Positions 42,726 through 51,269 of a stretch of DNA of 64,000 nucleotides are shown here, one piece after another. The DNA comes from Salinivibrio kushneri (GTDB taxonomy: Bacteria; Pseudomonadota; Gammaproteobacteria; Enterobacterales; Vibrionaceae): contig NZ_CP040022.1 in assembly GCF_005280275.1 (NCBI RefSeq), positions 62,001-126,000 on the forward strand, in the 5' to 3' direction. Each line of letters starts with the position of its first letter. Position 1 is the first letter of the stretch. The translations under genes and the position numbers were made by a program. The notes below the pieces were generated by a model. That model worked only from the letters and a program-made list of their open reading frames with translations, did not search any database and was not told where the DNA came from.

Positions 42726-43265
42726 GTGATCACACGCCTCAGTCAAGCGGCACTATTGGCCATAACCCTGACCGTACCCGCTGTCCATGCGACCAATTTT
42801 GATTACAACCATATTCAGGTCAACGTCCTTGCAAACCCGAGTGGGATTGGCGGGCTAGGACGCTTTGCATTTACCGAAGGCGCACACTTTGTCGCCAAAG
42901 GGGATACGCAGTTTGAAGGAGACTGGTACACCTCAGGCGGTGTGGGGTTTCATGCCCCAATTAACCAGTTTGTCGATGTGTATGGCGAGTTGGAAGGCGC
43001 TTGGTTTCGGCGACCAGACGACGACAAGCATGATACCGGTGATTTTGCTACTGTGATTGGTGCCGGATTACGTGGCTGGGTAGCCCCACCGATTGAAGCC
43101 AATCTCTATGTCGGTTCTATCATCTTTGATCAGGACGACACCACCAGCTTGGTGGAAATTGGCGGGCGCTTTCACTCCACTGAAACCTTGTCGCTCGGCG
43201 CAACGTGGCGTGCCAATGGCTTGGAACAAAATCGCTTGATTTTTTCTGTCAGATACCTGTATTAA
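42726..43265 (+). CDS. Small outer-membrane beta-barrel protein
   Basis: 179 residues from the GTG at 42726, chosen because GGAG lies 8 bases upstream and it opens a standard signal peptide (MITRLSQAALLAITLTVPAVHAT). In-frame starts further upstream (42648, 42699) add residues of no signal character. The mature part is rich in alternating strands with Gly/aromatic pattern (FEGDWYTSGGVGFHAPI, DVYGELEGAWFRRP, VIGAGLRGWVAPP, LYVGSIIF, LSLGATWRANG) and ends with an aromatic residue (FSVRYLY), as in eight-strand barrels. Function not recognised. Single gene. Confidence 0.7.
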   Translation: MITRLSQAALLAITLTVPAVHATNFDYNHIQVNVLANPSGIGGLGRFAFTEGAHFVAKGDTQFEGDWYTSGGVGFHAPINQFVDVYGELEGAWFRRPDDDKHDTGDFATVIGAGLRGWVAPPIEANLYVGSIIFDQDDTTSLVEIGGRFHSTETLSLGATWRANGLEQNRLIFSVRYLY

Positions 43266-43459
43266 TAGCAAACGGTAACCATCTCACTCCCTTGTGTTGC
43301 CGTCCAGTGTGACCTCTCTCACTGGTTATATTGTCAAACTAAACTAAGTTTAAGGTATGGACGTAACCGCTATCAAAAGGCGGGCGTCTTAGTGCGTGGT
43401 GCAACTCCCACAGCGATGCTTGTTGTGATTGTGCGTGGGAACTGTCGGAGGGTATAACG

Positions 43460-43663
43460 ATGGTGATGACTCAACGTATTGATGAATTTGAAAGAAAGAT
43501 CCAAGAGGCCTATCAAGAAGGCAACATTGAGACTGCTCATCGCTTGGAAGAGCAAGTAACGATGTTACGGCGACGTCAACTCAAGCCTGCTGCTGATTTC
43601 CAAGCCGCCAGCCAAGTAGAAGATTTTCATGAAGTGTCAGACGGTGACTATTACGACAGCTGA
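43460..43663 (+). CDS. Small hypothetical protein
   Basis: 67 residues, not recognised. It is mostly one charged helix (QRIDEFERKIQEAYQEGNIE, TAHRLEEQVTMLRRRQLK) that could form a coiled coil, with an acidic tail (EVSDGDYYDS). ATG at 43460 is preceded by GGAGGG at good spacing, and a strong terminator begins 29 bases after the stop. Both support a real gene. A second start at the third codon is possible. Confidence 0.68.
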   Translation: MVMTQRIDEFERKIQEAYQEGNIETAHRLEEQVTMLRRRQLKPAADFQAASQVEDFHEVSDGDYYDS

Positions 43664-43691
43664 CCCCGGGCATCGGAACACATAAACATAA

Positions 43692-43724
43692 AAAAGCCTT
43701 CTCCACGGAGAAGGCTTTTCGTTT
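43692..43724 (+). terminator. Rho-independent terminator after the small gene
   Basis: AAAAGCCTTCTC (43692-43703), loop CACG, GAGAAGGCTTTT (43708-43719), then CGTTTTTG. The A-rich left flank means it could also work on the minus strand. Confidence 0.88.
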
Positions 43725-44217
43725 TTGCTGACTAAAACGAGTGTATAAAAGGGCTCAATCAGCAGATTATTGTGCAGCACGTTCACGGCGAACAATCCAC
43801 GCCGCAGCAGTGATAAAAGCAACGACCAGTGCAGTTTCCACAGCAATTTTCCCAGTTTAAAAATGATAGACAGAGCAATACGTGTTTTCAGCGACTCAAA
43901 CTGTTCAAAGGATAAGCGCTTTCCAACAGATGGGCGTAGTCTACGGATAACTCACTGTAAAATCAGCCATAGAATCGATCTCACGCAAAGAAAAGTGAGT
44001 TTTTTGCTCAACTCGACAGTTGAACGCATAAAATTTCATCACTAAACATTTTGCGGTGCGACAATGCGCAGCTTTCACTACCGCTGACGATTGCGACTAA
44101 CAATTAAAGAGAAAACAATCGCCGGATAGCGAGGGAACAGATACCGCTGCGCTTATGGCGCAGCGAGCAGGTTAACGATTAACACTAAGTGACAAACGCG
44201 TTGTCACCACTGCGAGG
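43725..44217. other. Intergenic region with several perfect hairpins
   Basis: About 490 bases with no normal-sized gene. It holds a possible 24-codon minus-strand gene (43767-43841), a weak terminator-like element CTCAC-N10-GTGAG-TTTTTT on the plus strand (43980-44005), and three perfect inverted repeats: TCAACT-CGAC-AGTTGA (44008-44023), an 8-bp stem CGCTGCGC/GCGCAGCG (44145-44165) and GTGACAA-ACGCG-TTGTCAC (44189-44207). The last one may end the DEAD-box helicase transcript. A small RNA on the plus strand ending near 44005 is possible but no promoter is clear. Confidence 0.4.
43767..43841 (-). CDS. Possible 24-residue membrane peptide
   Basis: GTG start with TGGGA eight bases upstream. The peptide is METALVVAFITAAAWIVRRE followed by RAAQ: one hydrophobic helix with a basic C-terminal end, the form of known small inner-membrane proteins. 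The same frame stays open for about 30 codons upstream without a standard start, so it could also be a gene remnant. Low confidence. Confidence 0.2.
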   Translation of the reverse strand: METALVVAFITAAAWIVRRERAAQ

Positions 44218-45537
44218 TTAGGATTCTGGCTTAGGTTTCTTTTTGACTAAAGGCGCATCACCAGCAGGTACATTGGTGTAAAAGCTTCTATCACGTTTTT
44301 TAGGTGCTTTTTTCTGTACTTTGGCCGGCTTTTTTTTATGTTTAACTGAATCCGACGGCTTTGATTTTTTCGCCTTTTGCTCTTTAAAGCCTTTGAACTT
44401 TCCTTCAAAGCCTTCAATCTTGGTGAAATCGAGTTTTTGCTGCAAAAAGCCTTCGATATTTTTAAAACTACGCCAATCTTTAGGTCCAACCAATGAGTAG
44501 GCCAACCCTTGCTGTCCAGCACGACCGGTACGCCCTACACGATGGATGTATTCTTCCGCATGCTTTGGCATGTCAAAATTAATCACCAAAGACACATTCA
44601 TTAAATCCAGACCACGCGATGCCACGTCCGTGGTCACCAATACCTCATGAAATCCACGCTCAAACTCGTTCATGATTCGGCTGCGTGTGGCCTGATTCAA
44701 TTCGCCACTGAGTGCAATCGCTTGGTAGCCTGCTTGAGAAAAACGCTCCGCCAAACGCTCAGTATCAGCGCGTGTCGCAGTAAAAATCATGACTTGCTTA
44801 TGCGCATTGGCTTTGACCAGTTGCTCAAGCAGCGCGTGTTTATGGTCGAGGTGATCACTCAGCACAAAGTGCTGTTCGATATCGCTATGTAACGCTTCAA
44901 TTTCTCCTACGGCTACACGTTTAGGCGACTTGAGCATCCCGGCTGCGATATCAGTCACTTGCTGATGATCCAAGGTGGCAGAAAACATCAATGTCTGTCT
45001 TAAACGGTGATCAGCATGTTGGTTAACCGTGTCGAGCTGTGCTTTAAAGCCTAGGTCAAGCATGCGATCCGCTTCATCCAAAATCAGCATTTCCAGCCCC
45101 GACAAAGACAGATGGCGTTGTTCAAGGTGATCAGCTAATCGACCTGGTGTCGCGACCACAAAGGTTGGCGATTGACGAAACACTTTCGCTTGCTCGTTAA
45201 AATTCTCGCCACCGAGTACCAAAGCCGGTTTGTGGTTAGTGCCGCTAGTCAGCATACGCAGCTGACCATACACTTGTTTTGCTAGCTCACGGGTCGGCGC
45301 CAAGATCAAAACACGCGGATCGCGACGACTGAGGGGTTTAGAACGCAACACACGCTGCATAGCTGGCAACAAAAACGCCAGAGTTTTCCCCGACCCTGTT
45401 TTTGAAGAGGCCAATAGGTCTTTGCCTGCCATTACAACGGGAATGGCTTGACGTTGAATGTCTGTTGGCTGTTCAAATCCACGGTGGGCAATAAGCGACA
45501 GTAAGCGTCTATCGAGTCCCAGATCGTCAAATTGCAA
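44218..45537 (-). CDS. DEAD-box RNA helicase
   Basis: 439 residues from a TTG at 45537 that has GGAGT nine bases upstream and gives the usual N-terminus MQFDDLGLDRRLL. An ATG at 45585 would add an unlikely hydrophobic leader. Helicase motifs in order: Q motif (GFEQPTDIQRQAIP), I SSKTGSGKT, Ia PTRELA, Ib TPGRL, II DEAD (LILDEADRMLDLGF), III SAT, IV-V (VTTDVASRGLDL), VI HRVGRTGRAG. The C-terminal tail is Lys-rich, typical of RNA-binding tails. Such enzymes act in ribosome assembly or RNA decay, often at low temperature. Not close enough to SrmB, RhlE or DbpA for a symbol. Confidence 0.92.
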   Translation of the reverse strand: MQFDDLGLDRRLLSLIAHRGFEQPTDIQRQAIPVVMAGKDLLASSKTGSGKTLAFLLPAMQRVLRSKPLSRRDPRVLILAPTRELAKQVYGQLRMLTSGTNHKPALVLGGENFNEQAKVFRQSPTFVVATPGRLADHLEQRHLSLSGLEMLILDEADRMLDLGFKAQLDTVNQHADHRLRQTLMFSATLDHQQVTDIAAGMLKSPKRVAVGEIEALHSDIEQHFVLSDHLDHKHALLEQLVKANAHKQVMIFTATRADTERLAERFSQAGYQAIALSGELNQATRSRIMNEFERGFHEVLVTTDVASRGLDLMNVSLVINFDMPKHAEEYIHRVGRTGRAGQQGLAYSLVGPKDWRSFKNIEGFLQQKLDFTKIEGFEGKFKGFKEQKAKKSKPSDSVKHKKKPAKVQKKAPKKRDRSFYTNVPAGDAPLVKKKPKPES

Positions 45538-45670
45538 GGTATCACTCCAAAGGTAAATCAAAAGCAAAAGGCGTACACACGCCAATTAAGGCGGCGAATG
45601 CTATCATACTTTAGCAAAAAACACTGCACCAAAAATACTGATGGCACCACGAACAAAGGATCATACGAAC

Positions 45671-46216
45671 ATGAATGACACGATACGCTACCAGTGGCAA
45701 AAGCTCAGCTTGGTGGAGGCGCATACATACACACCTGATGGCCAGTACCACGCACATCACGTTGTGCGCCACCCCGGGGCCGTCGTGGTATTACCCCTGT
45801 CAGACGCTGGCAATATACTACTGCTCAAGCAATTTCGTCCGGCTATCAATCAATGGATTATCGAAGCGCCAGCAGGGACACTGGAAGCGAAGGAGCCACC
45901 ACGAGACGCCGCCAAAAGAGAGTTAGAAGAAGAGACCGGTTATGTGGCAACTCGCTGGCATCCACTCGGCATCGCGCACCCTGTGCCCGGGTTTTGCGAT
46001 GAAGTGCAGTATTTTTACATTGCCCAAGCGCTCACATCCACCGAGACGCAACTCGATGACGATGAGTTTATCGAGCCTTATTGGGTGAGCCCTCCCCAGT
46101 TACAGGCACTCATTGCCAATGGACAAATCACAGACACCAAAACCTGCGCCATTATTCTTCGTGCCTTATGCAATGGATTAATCCCAACAATGGATGTCGA
46201 ATGCCTGAAAAAATAA
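45671..46216 (+). CDS. Nudix hydrolase (ADP-ribose pyrophosphatase-like)
   Basis: 181 residues from the ATG at 45671 (AAGGA upstream; an ATG at 45641 is an alternative). The Nudix box is complete: G-T-L-E-A-K-E at the start, then RELEEETGY, matching Gx5Ex7REUxEExGU. The N-terminal strand region (VVRHPGAVVVLPLSDAGNILLLKQFRPAI) and WIIEAPAGTLE are typical of the ADP-ribose/NUDIX5-like group that cleaves ADP-sugars. A proline 16 residues after the box region (HPVPGFCDE) is consistent with ADP-ribose specificity. Divergent from the DEAD-box gene. Confidence 0.88.
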   Translation: MNDTIRYQWQKLSLVEAHTYTPDGQYHAHHVVRHPGAVVVLPLSDAGNILLLKQFRPAINQWIIEAPAGTLEAKEPPRDAAKRELEEETGYVATRWHPLGIAHPVPGFCDEVQYFYIAQALTSTETQLDDDEFIEPYWVSPPQLQALIANGQITDTKTCAIILRALCNGLIPTMDVECLKK

Positions 46217-46308
46217 AGCACTAGGCCACAACTTTGTTAACAAGATGTTGACGACAAATTGAGCATCGATGTAGCGTAACAGGTATGACCAGATAACAAG
46301 GAGTGTCT

Positions 46309-46791
46309 ATGTTCTCGTCTCCGTTAGCACGCGCTAATCAACATTTGTCGTTATTCGGCTTCTTAAAAGTGCCGATGATTGGCTGGTGTCGTCCTAAGAT
46401 CCTCTCCATCGACGATAAGCATGTCACAATGCGAATCCCACTGGGGCGGCGTACCAAAAACCACCTCAACAGCATGTATTTCGGCGCGTTGGCGGTTGGC
46501 GCTGATGTCGCAGGTGGCTTTCTTGCCATGGCGATGGCTGAGCAACGCGGGGTTAAAATTAGCTTGGCGTTTAAATCCGTCAACGCTGATTTTCATAAAC
46601 GACCCGAGGATGATGTGGTGTTTACTTGTTTCGATGGCAACAAGATTAACCAGATGATCAGTGAATCAATCGAAACAGGTCATCGTGTTAATCAGCCTGT
46701 CACCATTGTCGCCACTTGCCCGAGCTTACACGGGGATGAGCCTATGGCGACCTTTGAATTGACGCTATCGGTCAAAAAAATCGACGACTAA
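46309..46791 (+). CDS. DUF4442 hotdog-fold protein (putative thioesterase)
   Basis: 160 residues from the ATG at 46309, preceded by AAGGAG. The sequence fits a single hotdog domain of the DUF4442/YiiD_C type: VTMRIPLGRRTKNHLNSMYFGALAVGADVAGGFLAM, with Asn-His and the Asp region that in thioesterases contact the substrate, then ISLAFKSVNADFHKRPEDDVVFTC. Acyl-CoA thioesterase activity is the usual guess for the family; substrate unknown. Single gene downstream of the Nudix gene by 92 bases. Confidence 0.78.
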   Translation: MFSSPLARANQHLSLFGFLKVPMIGWCRPKILSIDDKHVTMRIPLGRRTKNHLNSMYFGALAVGADVAGGFLAMAMAEQRGVKISLAFKSVNADFHKRPEDDVVFTCFDGNKINQMISESIETGHRVNQPVTIVATCPSLHGDEPMATFELTLSVKKIDD

Positions 46792-47076
46792 TCCACCATC
46801 AACGCGCTTATCAGTTCATTGTTTGTCACGTCTTCAGCCAGTCTATCTCCACAATAGACTGGCCCTACTTACCCATATTACCCATAAAGTATAATCAATC
46901 AGTTACATAACCCCCAATACCATTGTGATTTTGGTTCTGAATTCACCATTACATTATTGACTTTACGCAACGCCGATAAAATCGCGAGGTTGCGATGAAA
47001 TTCACCGAGTTATCAACTGTTTTTGTGGATGAAATTCAAGTTATACACAGGCGCTTTTATCTTAAGATTGAAACAC
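46792..47076. other. Intergenic region without recognised gene
   Basis: 285 bases plus the following terminator. AT-rich. It contains one perfect DnaA-box match (TTATACACA at 47041-47049) and a near match on the other strand 15 bases earlier (TGTGGATGA). An 11-base direct repeat GATGAAATTCA occurs twice about 34 bases apart. Nothing further supports a gene or an origin. Confidence 0.5.
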
Positions 47077-47102
47077 AAAAAAAGCACCGTCAACACGGTG
47101 CT
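47077..47102 (-). terminator. Rho-independent terminator of the RND efflux operon
   Basis: AGCACCGT (47083-47090), loop CAAC, ACGGTGCT (47095-47102); on the minus strand the stem is followed by TTTTTTT. It begins 11 bases after the RND gene. Confidence 0.92.
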
Positions 47103-47112
47103 TAAGGTGGGG

Positions 47113-50100
47113 TTATTCAGGGTGATAGCGAATTTGATAGAAGATCCGATATAGCACGGGTACCACTATCAATGTCAGCACGGTGGCAAATCCGAGCCCA
47201 AACATGATCGTCACCGCCATCGGCCGGAAGAAAACATCCGGCAACAAAGGGAGCATCCCTAAAATAGTGGTAATGGCTGTCATGCACACCGGGCGTACCC
47301 GGCTTACCGCCGCATCGACGACCGCTTGATAGCGTTGCTTACCACTGGCCACTTCGATGTTGATCTGATCGATCAACACAATGCCGTTTTTAAGCAGCAT
47401 TCCACTCAAACTTAAAAAGCCCAAAAGCGCCATAAAACCAAACGGCGTATCTAACAACAGCAGCCCTGTGGTGACCCCAACCACCGCTAAGGGAACCGTG
47501 AGCCAAATGATCAATGACTCTTTCACCGAGTTAAACAGCAATATGGTGACCAGGAACATAAACAAATAACCAAGCGGCATAATGCTAAATAAGCCTTCTT
47601 TTGCCTCTTGGGAAGATTCATGCTCCCCCCCCCACTCGATACTGTAACCTTCAGGCAGAGGAATCGACTCAATATCAGCGCGCACGCGGCTTAGCAAGGT
47701 CGCCGCGGTGGTTTCCCGTAACGGATCGGGATCAGCTAACACGGTGAGCATTCTTTTGCGGTTTTTACGCATGATAATCGGATCTTCCCAACGCATGTCG
47801 TAATCGAGAATAACTTGCTGTAAAGGAATGTAGTCTTTCAATACCGGGCTCCATATTTTCATGCCTTCTAAGGTATTGATATTCACACGCTCCTCATCGG
47901 GCAATCGCGCAACGATCGGCATAAGGTTGGTCCCATCCCGGTATACACCAATCCGTTTGCCACTGAATGTCATTGTCAGTAACTCGTCGACATCTTTTTT
48001 GGTGATGCCATAGCGCCGTGCCTGACTTTCATTAAACGCAGGCTCAAGAACTTTGGTGCGATTACGCCAATCATGGCGGATATTCACCGCATCAGGATCC
48101 TGATGCAATCGTGCTTCTACTTGTTTAGCAATTGCGCGTAACTTAGTGGGATCTGAACCAAAAATACGCGCTTCAATTTTCGAGCCAGTCGCAGGCCCCA
48201 AGGAAATAGGCTTCAGTTTAAGCTGCGCATCTGGATACTGGCTACGAACATGCTCACGCACCATGCCCATAGTGGGTTTAACATGTTCGTATTGGTCAAC
48301 GCGGACGATCAGCTCGCCATAGGCGGCATATGTTTTCTCCGGTGAATAGGTCAACATAAAACGTTGCGAGCCTTGTCCGGCACTGGTAGAGACATAGTTG
48401 ACGCCTTGTTGTTTACTCAGCCAGCTCGACACCTCATCCAAGGTGCCTTGTGTTGCACGAATATCAGTGCCCTCTGGCAGCCAAATGTCGACCATAAACA
48501 TGGGCGTGGTAGAGTCTGGGAAAAACGACTGCTTGAGGTGGCCAAAGCCATAAATACTGGCTCCCAATGCCACTACCATTACCAACAAGGTGATATAGGC
48601 GTGATGCATGCAGGCGGTAAGAAAACGTTTATACACCACAAACAGAATCCCGTTGTAGGGATCACTGCCCTCATCCCCTTCGTCGAGCGGAGTTTCTTTG
48701 AAAAACACGCTGGCAAAGAAAGGCGTTAATGTGATGGCGGTAAACCAACTTAACAGTAAGGAGATTAATAACACCGTAAATAAGGTGCCACAGTATTCGC
48801 CCGTTGCGTCTTCGGACAAGCCAATCGGGGCAAACGCCGTTACCGCGATCACCGTCGCCCCCAGCAAAGGCCACTTGGTTTGCGTCACAATATCGTGAGC
48901 CGCCTGTAGACGGGTTCGCCCTCGCTTTAAGCCGACGAGTATCCCTTCGACCACCACGATGGCATTATCCACCAACATCCCTAAGGCAATGACTAACGCC
49001 CCGAGAGACACACGTTGCAGGTTAATCTCAAAGTAGTACATGAATACAAACGTACCCAGTACCGTCAGCAATAACACCAAACCAATTAATAGTCCTGAGC
49101 GCAGGCCCATAAAAAAGAGCAGTACGATAATCACAATCGCTACCGCTTGGCCTAAACTAGAGACAAATCCGCTGACTGAGGTATCGACCTCATTGGGCTG
49201 GTTGTAGACATGATGGACATTGATGCCCACAGGCTGATCACTGTTTAACGCCGCGAGACGCTTATCCACCTTGTCGCCGACTTCTACCACGTTCACACCA
49301 TCAGCGAACGATATCCCTACTTGTAGCGCTTGTTTACCGTTATACGAAATAATTTGTCGCGGTACTTCTTGATATCCACGCTTTACCTCGGCAACGTCGC
49401 GCAAATAAATTAGCCCTTGTGACCCTGCTTCAGTCAGAATTAAGTTACCCAGCTCATCCACGGAGGAAAACTCACCAGTTGGGTGAATGCGAATATATTC
49501 ATCACCCACACGCAAGGCCCCGGCGTTGCTCACGAGGTTTTGTGTCGCCAACAAATTAAACAAGGTATCCGGTGCGATCCCTAGGCTACTTAACCGCTGA
49601 ATCGAGACCTCAATGAAGACTTGCTCTTGCTGCGTACCGCTGACTTGCACCTTGCCTACGCCATCAACAAGCTCAAGCTCGCGGCGTAAAAAGTCGACGT
49701 AGTCTTTCAGTTCGCTGTAGCCGTACCCTTCGCCAGTGACGGCTAACATGATCCCAAACACATCGCCAAAATCATCTTTCACCTGTGGCGGATTGACACC
49801 AGGAGGAAGCGCGCCACGAGCATCATGGACTTTTCGTCGCAACTCATCCCAAATCTGAGGCAAATCATCAGAGCGGTATTTGGGTTTCATTTTGACCGTG
49901 ATCTGGGACAGGCCGCGACTGGAGATCGAACGTACTTCATCCACATAGGTCAGCTGCTGAACCGCTTTCTCCAGCGGATAAGTGACTTCTTCCTCCACTT
50001 GCTGGGGAGTGGCACCTGGATAACTGGTCACCACCATCGCATCTTTGATTGTGAAAGCCGGGTCTTCCAACCGCCCTAAGCCCAAAAATGCAAGGGTGCC

Positions 50101-50178
50101 GCCAATCAGGAAAATCAGCGTGATCATCCAGCTAATCACTTTATTTTGAATAAAATATCCGGCTACACCCTGCTTCAT
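47113..50178 (-). CDS. RND-family efflux permease (VexK/AcrB type)
   Basis: 1021 residues with the AcrB-type layout: helix 1 (WMITLIFLIGGTLAFLGLG), a first large periplasmic loop, helices 2-6 (VAIVIIVLLFFMGL, GALVIALGMLVDNAIVVVEG with the proton-relay Asp, LLGATVIAVTAFAPI), then a second repeat ending in FGLGFATVLTLIVVPVLYRI. It pumps substrates from the periplasm or membrane through an outer-membrane channel using protons. Upstream are two membrane-fusion proteins with ATGA overlaps, the same order as vexIJK in V. cholerae, where VexK exports bile salts and detergents. No TolC gene in the operon. Substrate inferred from synteny only. Confidence 0.9.
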   Translation of the reverse strand: MKQGVAGYFIQNKVISWMITLIFLIGGTLAFLGLGRLEDPAFTIKDAMVVTSYPGATPQQVEEEVTYPLEKAVQQLTYVDEVRSISSRGLSQITVKMKPKYRSDDLPQIWDELRRKVHDARGALPPGVNPPQVKDDFGDVFGIMLAVTGEGYGYSELKDYVDFLRRELELVDGVGKVQVSGTQQEQVFIEVSIQRLSSLGIAPDTLFNLLATQNLVSNAGALRVGDEYIRIHPTGEFSSVDELGNLILTEAGSQGLIYLRDVAEVKRGYQEVPRQIISYNGKQALQVGISFADGVNVVEVGDKVDKRLAALNSDQPVGINVHHVYNQPNEVDTSVSGFVSSLGQAVAIVIIVLLFFMGLRSGLLIGLVLLLTVLGTFVFMYYFEINLQRVSLGALVIALGMLVDNAIVVVEGILVGLKRGRTRLQAAHDIVTQTKWPLLGATVIAVTAFAPIGLSEDATGEYCGTLFTVLLISLLLSWFTAITLTPFFASVFFKETPLDEGDEGSDPYNGILFVVYKRFLTACMHHAYITLLVMVVALGASIYGFGHLKQSFFPDSTTPMFMVDIWLPEGTDIRATQGTLDEVSSWLSKQQGVNYVSTSAGQGSQRFMLTYSPEKTYAAYGELIVRVDQYEHVKPTMGMVREHVRSQYPDAQLKLKPISLGPATGSKIEARIFGSDPTKLRAIAKQVEARLHQDPDAVNIRHDWRNRTKVLEPAFNESQARRYGITKKDVDELLTMTFSGKRIGVYRDGTNLMPIVARLPDEERVNINTLEGMKIWSPVLKDYIPLQQVILDYDMRWEDPIIMRKNRKRMLTVLADPDPLRETTAATLLSRVRADIESIPLPEGYSIEWGGEHESSQEAKEGLFSIMPLGYLFMFLVTILLFNSVKESLIIWLTVPLAVVGVTTGLLLLDTPFGFMALLGFLSLSGMLLKNGIVLIDQINIEVASGKQRYQAVVDAAVSRVRPVCMTAITTILGMLPLLPDVFFRPMAVTIMFGLGFATVLTLIVVPVLYRIFYQIRYHPE

Positions 50179-51269
50179 GATGCGTTTTCCTCTTTCGATG
50201 CCAGCGTCACTTTTTGCCCCTCAGATAGGTGATTGGTTCCTCCCACCACGATACGATCCCCTTTAGACACACCATGGGTGATTTCTAGCCGCTGGCCATG
50301 AATACGCCCCATCGTTACCCGCCGTTTCGCCACGGTTTGCGTGCGACTGTCATAAATCCATACATAGCTATGGGCTCTATCCAGTGGATCGCCGTCTTGA
50401 TTAAACACCGCTTCGATTGGCACAGAGAGCCCGGTGCGTGTCAGTTGTAGTCCTTCCCGAGCGATACTGACCTGTACGGGCATACCATCTAAAATAAACT
50501 GCTGCTGCGGCATTGGCATGGTGAGCGTCACCACAAAAGCACCACTGCTCGGATCCGGCTCTGCCGTGTATTCATCGATGGTGGCGGGGTAAGACTGCCC
50601 TTGCTGAGTTAAGACGTTCGGTTTGAGTCGCGCTTGCACTTCTTCTGCGCTCGCGCCCGTGTTTTGGGTGAATAACACATCCGGCACTTGTACACGAATA
50701 TCAGCACGTGAAGCATCATGAATGTTCATGATCCCTTGTCCTGGCGCGATGGTTTCAAATGGCTCAACATTCAGCTTAGATATCACCCCGTCAGCTGGCG
50801 CTCTGAGCGCAACATAAGACAAACGAAGATTGGCCAGTGCCAGCTCCGCTTGCGCAATTTCACGCTGCGCTTTTAATTCATCAAATTGTGATTGGGCAAG
50901 CATACCTTTCTCTACCAGGGGGGCTGAGCGGCGATACTGCGCATCGGCCACGTCAAAACGTGCACTGGCATTCTCTACCGCTAAGCGGTAATCGGTCGGC
51001 TCCAAACGTGCCAATACCTGTCCCTGCGTCACGCGATCACCCGCTTTGACATTGATCGCTTGAATTTCCCCCGGTACGCGAAACGCGAGCGTGGCTTTAT
51101 CAGCTGCTGCCGCCACCGCGGGGAAAGAGATGCGTTCATTTAATGGTTGTTGGCTCACGGTAAACGTGGACACTACCGGCAAAGGAGCAGGTTGAGACTC
51201 GGTCTCCGGTTGGCACCCAAACAGCGCCCCCACCGCAAGGACACCAATCAGTCCATGTATTGCTCTCAT
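50175..51269 (-). CDS. RND efflux periplasmic adaptor, second copy
   Basis: 364 residues from the ATG at 51269 (AAGGAGAGAG upstream), overlapping the first adaptor stop by ATGA; its own stop overlaps the RND start likewise. Lipobox VGALFGCQPE gives a lipidated Cys near residue 19. HlyD/AcrA-type features: lipoyl half-motifs (FRVPGEIQAINVKAGDRVTQGQVLARLE and APADGVISKLNVEPFETIAPGQGI, in part), an intervening coiled hairpin and a beta-barrel with GMPVQVSIAREG. It links the pump to the outer-membrane channel. Similar in layout to VexJ. Confidence 0.88.
   Translation of the reverse strand: MRAIHGLIGVLAVGALFGCQPETESQPAPLPVVSTFTVSQQPLNERISFPAVAAAADKATLAFRVPGEIQAINVKAGDRVTQGQVLARLEPTDYRLAVENASARFDVADAQYRRSAPLVEKGMLAQSQFDELKAQREIAQAELALANLRLSYVALRAPADGVISKLNVEPFETIAPGQGIMNIHDASRADIRVQVPDVLFTQNTGASAEEVQARLKPNVLTQQGQSYPATIDEYTAEPDPSSGAFVVTLTMPMPQQQFILDGMPVQVSIAREGLQLTRTGLSVPIEAVFNQDGDPLDRAHSYVWIYDSRTQTVAKRRVTMGRIHGQRLEITHGVSKGDRIVVGGTNHLSEGQKVTLASKEENAS

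Noticed and set aside
45538-45585. ATG start for the DEAD-box helicase 16 codons upstream
   Set aside because: It adds a hydrophobic leader foreign to the family, while the TTG at 45537 has a good ribosome site and a normal N-terminus.
47026-47049. Perfect DnaA box TTATACACA with a near match before it
   Set aside because: One perfect and one imperfect box without AT-rich repeats, parAB, rctB or other origin features is expected by chance.
46995-47105. A 36-codon plus-strand frame beginning ATGAAATTCACCGAG
   Set aside because: It runs through the terminator hairpin of the RND operon and has no family character.
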